From the NCBI RefSeq assembly GCF_044759095.2, contig NZ_JBIYSM020000033.1:1-54102 (forward strand): DNA of 54,102 bases. Reading direction: 5' to 3'. Under the pieces are notes generated by a model, which was not told the DNA's origin, ran no database searches, and saw only the letters and a list, made by a program, of their open reading frames with translations. Made by a program: the position numbers and the translations under genes. Within the stretch, counting starts at the first letter, position 1. Each line of letters begins with the position of its first letter. Source of the DNA: JBIYSM02 sp044759095. Its GTDB lineage: Bacteria; Bacillota; Bacilli; Brevibacillales; Brevibacillaceae. Of this stretch, positions 1 through 5,690 are shown piece by piece.

Positions 1-51
1 TTCGGAATCTGGGCTCATAACCTCAGAAGAGCAGCCCAAATGGCCAAATAA
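1..51 (+). CDS. Transposase, C-terminal fragment cut by the window edge
   Basis: An open frame enters from the left and ends at TAA (49-51) after FGIWAHNLRRAAQMAK. A WxxNLRRAA-type tail is common at the C-terminus of IS1182/ISNCY-like DDE transposases, but the family cannot be fixed from 16 residues. The N-terminal fragment at 54042 is probably from another copy of the same element. Confidence 0.5.
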   Translation, partial: FGIWAHNLRRAAQMAK

Positions 52-136
52 GCAACGATTAACGGATACAGTTACACAGTAGCCCCCTGAGATTCACCAC
101 AATGAGATGCTTCTGCCAAAAAACGATTTTTTCAGG
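1..136 (+). mobile_element. Right end of an insertion sequence (partial)
   Basis: This stretch holds the last codons of a transposase (1-51), about 80 bases of non-coding sequence, and a terminal TTTTTTCAGG ending at 136. The reverse complement, CCTGAAAAAA, matches the start of the IS at the other end of the window (53881, CCTGAAAAAT), so both ends probably belong to copies of one IS in the same orientation. The symmetry extends outward: AACTAGCTAACGC at 140-152 is the reverse complement of GCGTTAGCTAGTT at 53865-53877. The true IS tip could therefore lie about 15 bases further out. Confidence 0.65.
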
Positions 137-200
137 AGTAACTAGCTAACGCTGGTGTCGGCTGGGGCCCCGAACACTTTTCTTGTGGCTGTATTCGATG
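137..200 (+). repeat. REP-like element, right half, next to the IS end
   Basis: Directly after the IS end the sequence reads TAGCTAACGCTGG, then GGGGCCCCGAACACTTT and CTTGTGGCTG. The same blocks occur in the same order in the second half of the intact element at 25540-25606 (GGCCCCGAACACTTT then CTTAGTGGCTG). The first half, present at 53846-53880, is missing here. This is what an IS insertion inside the element would leave. Confidence 0.6.
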
Positions 201-227
201 TCCCAATGTTATAAATTCTGATATACC

Positions 228-268
228 AAAAAAGGTCACCCTGGCCTATGAGACCTTTGCGGGTGACC
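228..268 (-). terminator. Rho-independent terminator of the small membrane protein gene
   Basis: GGTCACCC (234-241) and GGGTGACC (261-268) form an 8-bp stem. Read on the minus strand it is followed by six T residues (228-233). It lies about 70 bases after the stop codon of the 339-488 gene. Confidence 0.7.
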
Positions 269-338
269 ACACGTGGGGCTATTGGCAGGCGAACCTGCCG
301 CGCATGCTGCGCACCTTTTTTGGGTAAACTTACCGTGG

Positions 339-488
339 TTATTCTTCCTGGTTGGTCTCGTCTCTCACGGGTGAGGAAACCGCTTCCTCAAATTCTGCCT
401 TGCGGATGGCGGTCAAGAGGGAGAACGTGAGGAATGACAGCGTCAACAACACAAGAAAAATAAAGGTAATCATCAGGGCAACTTTCAT
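339..488 (-). CDS. Small single-pass membrane protein, 49 aa
   Basis: The ATG at 488 is preceded by a good ribosome site (GGGAGGTG, 9 bases upstream). The 49-residue product starts MKVALMITFIFLVLLTLSF, a hydrophobic span covering about residues 3-25. It then becomes charged (IRKAEFEEAV) and ends DETNQEE. Charge distribution suggests one membrane helix with a short hydrophilic tail; topology is not certain. A clear terminator follows on the same strand, so it looks like an independent gene. No function is recognised. The hairpin GGCAGG-CGAA-CCTGCC (285-300) lies between the stop codon and the terminator. Confidence 0.65.
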   Translation of the reverse strand: MKVALMITFIFLVLLTLSFLTFSLLTAIRKAEFEEAVSSPVRDETNQEE

Positions 489-629
489 GTAAACACACCT
501 CCCTACTCTTTACAGTCTGTCCCGAGCAGGATGGAATATACGAGTTGCCGCGCAAGATTACACAAGTGGAGAATTTTCTGGTAAAATAGACAGATAGCAT
601 TGTGATGGAGTAAGTAAGGAGGGATTCTT

Positions 630-1139
630 ATGAAGTACAGTATCGTTGTTTTTCCATCCAGCAAAGTCCAAGAAGTAGCCAACTCCTACCGTAAACGCTA
701 CGACCCGACTTATGCCCTGATTCCGCCGTACATCCGCCTGAAAGAGGCGTTTGACCTTGAGGAATCCGAACTGCCGAAGCTCGTTTCCCACCTGGAGCAG
801 GTGGCCGGCTCGACGGAAAGCTTCACGGCACATTTTCACCGCGTGTCCACGTTCCATCCGACCAACAACGTGATCTTTTTTGCCGTGCAAAACAAGGAGC
901 CGTTTGAGCGTCTCCATCACAAAATCGTGGAGCACTGCGTCAACGAAAAAGAGACGTACGCCTACGTGCCGCATCTGACCATCGGCCGCGATCTCTCCGA
1001 TGACGAGCTGCGCGACGTTACCGGTCAGTTGAGCATGGTGAAGCTTGATCTGTCTTCCGAGATCGACCGATTCCATCTGGTTTATCAGCTGGAGGACGGC
1101 ATCTGGAGCGTGTATCAGACCTTCCTGTTGAAAAAATAA
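630..1139 (+). CDS. yjcG: YjcG-like 2H phosphoesterase family protein
   Basis: The 169-residue product matches the B. subtilis YjcG family in length and in its opening (MKYSIVVFPSSKVQEVANSY). Enzymes of the 2H superfamily act on 2',3'-cyclic or 2'-5' phosphates with two HxT motifs. The second motif is intact (VPHLTIG, H115 and T117). At the first, where YjcG has PPHLTL, this protein has PPYIRL, so the His and Thr are Tyr34 and Arg36. The catalytic pair is thus half missing and the protein may be non-catalytic. The start has the site AAGGAGGG 7-8 bases upstream. The yjcF-like gene follows on the same strand, as in B. subtilis. Confidence 0.85.
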   Translation: MKYSIVVFPSSKVQEVANSYRKRYDPTYALIPPYIRLKEAFDLEESELPKLVSHLEQVAGSTESFTAHFHRVSTFHPTNNVIFFAVQNKEPFERLHHKIVEHCVNEKETYAYVPHLTIGRDLSDDELRDVTGQLSMVKLDLSSEIDRFHLVYQLEDGIWSVYQTFLLKK

Positions 1140-1162
1140 AACCTCTTTTTAATAAACAAAAG

Positions 1163-1183
1163 CCCTCCCTTTACCAGGGAGGG
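1163..1183 (+). terminator. Hairpin between yjcG and yjcF
   Basis: CCCTCCCT-TTACC-AGGGAGGG forms a strong 8-bp stem 24 bases after the yjcG stop. The following T-run is poor (GTATTTGCATTTC), so it may be only a partial terminator or an mRNA-stabilising hairpin before the yjcF ribosome site. Confidence 0.5.
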
Positions 1184-1214
1184 GTATTTGCATTTCAGGG
1201 TGAAAGGATGAACC

Positions 1215-1667
1215 ATGATGAACCAGGTGTACCAGATCCATATCGTTCAAAACGAGCAGGAAAAAGCGGACGCGATGTCGGTGCGTCGGATGGTGTTTAT
1301 TGAGGAGCAGCAGGTGCCGGAAGATCTGGAGATCGACGAGCACGACGGCGATGACCCGTCCACCCTTCACTTCGTTGCTTATGCAGGAGACAAGCCTGTG
1401 GGAGCAAGCCGCCTGCGCAGCTATGCGCCGGGCATCGGAAAGGTGGAGCGTGTGGCCGTGCTGGGTAGCGAGCGGGGAACCGGTTTGGGTCGGCAAATCA
1501 TGCTGATGATGGAAGAGACCGCCCGCCTGCGCGGTTACCGAAAGCTGAAGCTGAACGCCCAGACCCACGCGCAGCGCTTCTACGAAAAACTGGGATACAC
1601 GCCGGTTGGCGACGTGTTTGAAGAAGCCGGCATAGAGCATATCGCGATGGAGAAAACGTTGAGTTAA
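1215..1667 (+). CDS. yjcF: GNAT family N-acetyltransferase, YjcF/ElaA-like
   Basis: This 150-residue single GNAT domain resembles B. subtilis YjcF. Visible features are the N-terminal strand MNQVYQIHIVQ, the RRMVFIEEQQVP helix typical of the ElaA/YjcF branch, VERVAV before the acetyl-CoA loop, the loop itself (ERGTGLGRQIM, residues about 91-101), and the C-terminal AQRFYEKLGYTPVGDVFEEAGI segment shared by that branch. It would transfer an acyl group from CoA to an unknown amine. Two consecutive ATG codons (1215 and 1218) follow the site GAAAGG. It lies just after yjcG, as in B. subtilis. A bidirectional terminator closes the unit. Confidence 0.85.
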   Translation: MMNQVYQIHIVQNEQEKADAMSVRRMVFIEEQQVPEDLEIDEHDGDDPSTLHFVAYAGDKPVGASRLRSYAPGIGKVERVAVLGSERGTGLGRQIMLMMEETARLRGYRKLKLNAQTHAQRFYEKLGYTPVGDVFEEAGIEHIAMEKTLS

Positions 1668-1693
1668 AAAACGTTCCTGCACCGGAAAAAAGA

Positions 1694-1725
1694 CCCCAGT
1701 CCGCCATTACTCAGATGGACTGGGG
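1694..1725. terminator. Bidirectional terminator between yjcF and the PHP gene
   Basis: CCCCAGTCC (1694-1702) pairs with GGACTGGGG (1717-1725). It is followed by CTTTTCTG on the plus strand and by TCTTTTTTCC on the minus strand, so it can serve both convergent genes. Confidence 0.8.
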
Positions 1726-1737
1726 CTTTTCTGTGCG

Positions 1738-2589
1738 TTATGTCCGTTTTCTTTTTTCCGCAATCTCCCTCATCCGCTCCACGGCTTCCATCGGCGCGGT
1801 GGACGAACCGAGCATGGCGTGGAATGGCTCTTCTCCCCGCCAGCCGTGGAAGTCGGAGCCGCCCGTCATGACCAGTCCGTGCTCCTCCGCCAGCCTGGAA
1901 TAGCGGGCGCGATCCTCTTCGTCGTTGTCGGGGTGCCAGATCTCCAGGCCGTCCAGGCCGTGGGCGATCAGGTCCTTCACCAGCTCGTCGTCGTCGTACA
2001 AGCCGGGATGGGCCAGAACGGCCACACCGCCCGTTTCCTGGATCAATGCAATGGCCTGTTGGGGAGTGATACGCGGCGGGTTGACATAGGCCGCTCCCCC
2101 TTTGCCCAGATACTTGTCAAACGCTTCGGCAATCGATTGGACGACGCCCATCTCCATCAGCTCCTCCGCGATGTGGGGCCGGCCGATGTTTTTGTCCGTC
2201 TCTCCCTGCTTGCGGCGGTAGACGCTTTCCAGTGTGATCGGAATGCCCAATTCGTTCAGTTTGGCGATCAGCATCTGGTGTCGTTTGTACCGCGTTTCCC
2301 GCAGGTCATAGAGCTTTTGCCCAAACGCCTCCGACTCGTGCGGGATGAAATAGCCCAATACGTGGATGTCCTGGCCGTTGGCGGCCGAGCTTATTTCCAC
2401 GCCGGGAATGACCTCGATGTCGTATTCCTTCGCCGCTTCCAACGCTTCCCCGATGCCTGCGATGATGTCGTGATCGGTAATGGCGACGGCGGCCAGTCCC
2501 GCCTCTTTTGCAATCCGGACGTTCTCCGCCGGCGTGCAGGTCCCGTCCGACGCTCGCGTATGCGTATGTAAATCTGCTCGTTTCGTCAC
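1738..2589 (-). CDS. PHP-domain phosphoesterase, TrpH/YciV-like
   Basis: The product carries the metal-binding motifs of the PHP family in order: DLHTHT near the N-terminus, TDHD, GVEIS, GRPHIA, LAHPG and GSDFHG near the C-terminus. The TrpH/YciV branch (about 280-290 residues) hydrolyses 3',5'-nucleoside bisphosphates and short RNA 5' ends; this protein has 283. The GTG at 2589 is chosen because GAGGTG lies 7 bases upstream and DLHTHT then begins at residue 6. The frame stays open to 2679, but the extra residues look like read-through of the leader. It is divergent from the YugN-like gene. Confidence 0.85.
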   Translation of the reverse strand: MTKRADLHTHTRASDGTCTPAENVRIAKEAGLAAVAITDHDIIAGIGEALEAAKEYDIEVIPGVEISSAANGQDIHVLGYFIPHESEAFGQKLYDLRETRYKRHQMLIAKLNELGIPITLESVYRRKQGETDKNIGRPHIAEELMEMGVVQSIAEAFDKYLGKGGAAYVNPPRITPQQAIALIQETGGVAVLAHPGLYDDDELVKDLIAHGLDGLEIWHPDNDEEDRARYSRLAEEHGLVMTGGSDFHGWRGEEPFHAMLGSSTAPMEAVERMREIAEKRKRT

Positions 2590-2690
2590 GATTGACGCAC
2601 CTCTTTCTTTTCTGCGTGTAATTCTGAAAGCACAGGGGCCCTCATATGATGGGAGAAAGCCACTTTTCATAAAAAGCAAGGAGGATGCCC

Positions 2691-3050
2691 ATGCAGTTGA
2701 AAAGCAAAACCCTCACCGGCGTAGTACAACCGCTGTCGTTTGTCGACAAGATGCTGAGGCAGCAGGGCTTTCATCGCGCTGGCGGGGAACATACGCCCAC
2801 CTACGACGTCGTCATGTACGACTCCGCGACGAGCACCTCTTATTTTCTGCGCATCCCTACCAACTTTACGCACAGTTCCTCCGGCAAAGGCGAATTGACC
2901 GTCAGATTCGGCCAGCCTTACCTCGAAGCCAAGTTCTACATGCACAACCCTGCGGAAGACTTCATCATCCCCAAAGCCATACGTGATGCGGCCGAACACA
3001 AGCTGGCGGAAATCGCCGACTATCTCTGTGCGTCTCCTTCGCTTTCGTAA
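2691..3050 (+). CDS. YugN-like family protein (tentative), 119 aa
   Basis: This small soluble protein has a central segment YFLRIPTNF, then VRFGQPYLEAKFY, resembling the YFLRLP ... LGRPFLLAHKY arrangement of the YugN-like family. Function of that family is unknown. The ATG at 2691 has AAGGAGG six bases upstream; the in-frame ATG at 2685 abuts that site and is unlikely to be used. Its stop lies one base from the end of the convergent MBL gene, so no terminator fits between them. Confidence 0.5.
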   Translation: MQLKSKTLTGVVQPLSFVDKMLRQQGFHRAGGEHTPTYDVVMYDSATSTSYFLRIPTNFTHSSSGKGELTVRFGQPYLEAKFYMHNPAEDFIIPKAIRDAAEHKLAEIADYLCASPSLS

Positions 3051-3051
3051 C

Positions 3052-3957
3052 CTACTCTATTTTGCTCCACAGCAGCTGGTTTGCCGCAAACCGGTAACGG
3101 ATCCGCTCTTCCCTCAACAGTCCGACGAGATATCCCATAAACGCCGTGCGGTAGAGCACGTAACCCGTCATGTTTTCCAGGGATAACTGCAAGCGCTCGC
3201 ACAGAAGGGCCAGCCCCTGTTCCAGGGTCCGTTCCTCGGCGAGAATCGATTCGATCATGTCCATTAACCGTCGGTGACCGTGAATGTTTCGGGTGAGAAT
3301 CGGTTCGACGGCAGTCGTGTACGGCCCATGCCCCGGCAGGTATCCGGTGTAGTTGGTCTCCACCAGCTTGACGAGGCTTAGGATCGTCTCGTGCGCGTCG
3401 ATGAGAAACGGCAGCTTGTGCTTCTCCAGCGTCTCCTCGCCAAAGTAGCTGTCCGCGGCGAAGCAGATGTCGTCGCACACCAGCCCGACCTGCTGCCAGC
3501 TATGACCGGGCAAGGAGAGGATCGTGAACGACACGCCATCGATCTCGACTTTACCCTCCGTCGGCAGAATCCGGTCGACCCTTGACGCTTCTGCAAGCAG
3601 GAATTTGTTCCTCAGCTCCGGGAGAGGCTGCGCTCCCATGCCGAGATAGATCGGCTCCAGAAGCGGACAGCGGATAATCGCTTCCTCCAGCGGCGGCGCG
3701 TACACCAGCGCGTCCGGCCAACAGCCGAGCAGGTAGGCATTGCCGCCGAAGTGATCGGCGTGGGCATGCGTTTGGACAATAGCAACCAGGGGTTGGGCCA
3801 TCGCGTCCAACCCTTTCTTGATTTTTTTTGCCGTCTGCGCGTCAAGCCCCGAATCGACCAGGATGGCTCCGCTCTCTCCCAGCACCACGCCGACGTTGAC
3901 GCTCCCGGGAAAATACCCGACGCGACTCGTAATCATTTCCGGTTGAAGATGGGACAT
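3052..3957 (-). CDS. MBL-fold metallo-hydrolase
   Basis: The 301-residue product has the zinc motif THAHADH, a distal LPGHSWQQ, the metal-bridging Asp in FAADSYFG, and LPGHGPYT. This order is typical of glyoxalase-II-like MBL hydrolases. The C-terminal third (residues about 215-301) is an all-helical extension of the kind seen in the broader group; the substrate cannot be predicted. The ATG at 3957 is preferred because AGAGG lies 8 bases upstream; an in-frame ATG at 3981 would add eight residues. It is convergent with the YugN-like gene and divergent from the CNNM gene. Confidence 0.85.
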   Translation of the reverse strand: MSHLQPEMITSRVGYFPGSVNVGVVLGESGAILVDSGLDAQTAKKIKKGLDAMAQPLVAIVQTHAHADHFGGNAYLLGCWPDALVYAPPLEEAIIRCPLLEPIYLGMGAQPLPELRNKFLLAEASRVDRILPTEGKVEIDGVSFTILSLPGHSWQQVGLVCDDICFAADSYFGEETLEKHKLPFLIDAHETILSLVKLVETNYTGYLPGHGPYTTAVEPILTRNIHGHRRLMDMIESILAEERTLEQGLALLCERLQLSLENMTGYVLYRTAFMGYLVGLLREERIRYRFAANQLLWSKIE

Positions 3958-4064
3958 TGGGTTTCCCTCTTTTCCTTTCATTTCCCATTATCTTCTCCAT
4001 TTCATTCCTGTTCCCTTCTTCACGGATTGTCCTTCCGCGAAATGTACCAGCGAATCGGATGGTT

Positions 4065-4094
4065 TTGACTGTTTGGTTTTTTTGCTGGTATACT
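4065..4094 (+). promoter_or_regulatory. Sigma-A type promoter of the CNNM gene
   Basis: TTGACT (4065-4070) and TATACT (4089-4094) are separated by 18 bases. A transcript starting near 4101 would carry a leader of about 150 nt before the coding region at 4251. Confidence 0.7.
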
Positions 4095-4100
4095 AGACGG

Positions 4101-4251
4101 TAACCGTAAATGTATATTCGCCCTTTTTTCAGAAAAAACAGCTCGTCAGGCCAGGCCTTGACGAATGTTTGGGAGGGTGTGATCGTACATTTATCCATAA
4201 CAACAACATATACGTGGAGGTGAATTCTCCTCCTTTCGATCCTTGAAAGGA
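4101..4251 (+). promoter_or_regulatory. Structured 5' leader with sequestered ribosome site
   Basis: The leader can fold into several elements. AAATGTA (4108-4114) pairs with TACATTT (4186-4192) and encloses two hairpins: TTTTTT-CAG-AAAAAA (4124-4138), and TCGTCAGG with CCTTGACGA (4143-4164, one bulged T). Just before the gene, TCCTTTC-GATCCTT-GAAAGGA (4231-4251) buries the GAAAGG that precedes the ATG. No T-run follows any stem, so control, if any, would act on translation. No known riboswitch consensus is recognised. Confidence 0.45.
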
Positions 4252-5621
4252 TGGAGACCTGCTTGGAGAGTTCGATAGGTCCGATAGGGGAGGTTACGCT
4301 GAACCTGCTGCTCGTCCTGTTTTTGGTCTTTTTGAACGGCTTCTTCGTTGCAGCAGAGTTTTCGTTGGTAAAAGTACGCCAAACCCGGCTGGTCCAACTG
4401 GTAAACGAGGGGAACAGCAGTGCCAAATACGCCCAGAAGGTGACACAGCAGCTTGATGCGTACCTGTCTGCGTGTCAGTTGGGCATTACTCTTGCCTCGC
4501 TGGGACTGGGTTGGGTTGGTGAACCGGCAATCGCCCATTTTGTCGAACCATTATTTGTACAATTGGAAATGCCCCACTATCTGGTGAGCCCGATCTCGTT
4601 TGCCATCGCATTTGGGATCATTACGTTCCTGCACATTGTCTTTGGTGAGCTGGCACCCAAATCTCTGGCCATTCAAAAAGCGGAAACCACCTCGCTGTGG
4701 ACGGCCGCACCGCTGATGGTTTTCTACAAGCTCAGCTACCCGCTGATCTGGCTTTTGAACGGTGCAGCAAACTTCTTCATTAGACGCTTAGGTGTAGAAC
4801 CGGCGACAGAAGAAGAGTCCGCCCACACCGAAGAAGAGATTCGCCTGCTCGTGAACCAGAGCCACAAGAGCGGCCATATCGACCAGACAGAGCTGGCCCT
4901 CGTGGACAACGTCTTTGAATTTTCCGAGCGGCTTGCCCGCGAGATCATGATTCCGCGGATTGACATGGTTTGCCTTTACGATGACAACACGTTTGAGGAA
5001 AACCTGGAAATCATGCGCGAGTCGCGTCACTCCCGCTTTCCGGTGGCACACGAGGACAAGGACCGTCTGATCGGCTTCGTGCATACGACAGACTTCTACC
5101 TCTCCGCTCTAACCAAGGGAAAAGCAGACCTGAAGGATTTTCTTCGTCCGCTCCTGACCGTTCCGGAATCGATGGAGATCAGCCACGTGCTTCGGCTGAT
5201 GCAAAAGCGCCGTTCGCAGTTGGCCATCGTCATCGACGAGTACGGCGGCACTGCCGGTCTCATTACGATGGAAGACATTTTGGAAGAGATCGTCGGCGAC
5301 ATTCAGGACGAATTTGATGAGAACGAGCGACCGGAAATCGAAAGCTCCAACAACGAATTGTCCGTCTCGGGCAAAACACTTTTGACCGAGCTTAATGATT
5401 ATATTCCGATTGAAATCTACTCTGACGAGGTAGACACGATCGCCGGCTGGCTGTACAGCCAGTTGAACGAAGAAGTGGCGGAAGGGCGATCAGTCAAATA
5501 CCAGAACTACCTCTTCACCATTACCGAGCTGGAAAATCACCGCATCACGCGGGTAGGCATTACCCACGTTGGCGAGGACGAACCGGCCGACAACGAGGAC
5601 GTGCTGATGCACGCCCAGTAA
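4251..5621 (+). CDS. CNNM/DUF21-CBS-CorC transporter (hemolysin C family)
   Basis: Domain order is typical of the family: DUF21/CNNM membrane domain (about residues 15-200, beginning NLLLVLFLVFLNGFFVAAEF), two CBS domains (about 220-340, with PRIDMV and IDEYGGTAGLITMEDILEEIVGDI), and a CorC/transporter-associated domain (about 355-440). Characterised relatives such as B. subtilis YhdP (MpfA) export Mg2+. The start is uncertain: ATG 4251 abuts its GAAAGG; TTG 4263 and CTG 4299 are alternatives, the last preceded by GGGGAGG at ideal spacing. A paralogue lies at 29678-30979. A structured leader precedes this gene. Confidence 0.85.
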   Translation: METCLESSIGPIGEVTLNLLLVLFLVFLNGFFVAAEFSLVKVRQTRLVQLVNEGNSSAKYAQKVTQQLDAYLSACQLGITLASLGLGWVGEPAIAHFVEPLFVQLEMPHYLVSPISFAIAFGIITFLHIVFGELAPKSLAIQKAETTSLWTAAPLMVFYKLSYPLIWLLNGAANFFIRRLGVEPATEEESAHTEEEIRLLVNQSHKSGHIDQTELALVDNVFEFSERLAREIMIPRIDMVCLYDDNTFEENLEIMRESRHSRFPVAHEDKDRLIGFVHTTDFYLSALTKGKADLKDFLRPLLTVPESMEISHVLRLMQKRRSQLAIVIDEYGGTAGLITMEDILEEIVGDIQDEFDENERPEIESSNNELSVSGKTLLTELNDYIPIEIYSDEVDTIAGWLYSQLNEEVAEGRSVKYQNYLFTITELENHRITRVGITHVGEDEPADNEDVLMHAQ

Positions 5622-5645
5622 GAAAACCAGTAAAACCATAAGTGT

Positions 5646-5663
5646 CCCCTCCCTGTTGAGGGG
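5646..5663 (+). terminator. Terminator-like hairpin after the CNNM gene
   Basis: CCCCTC-CCTGTT-GAGGGG (5646-5663) is followed by GCATTTCTTCTTT. It lies 24 bases after the CNNM stop and just before the helicase ribosome site. The T-run is modest. Confidence 0.55.
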
Positions 5664-5690
5664 GCATTTCTTCTTTCCGAGGTGTACGTG

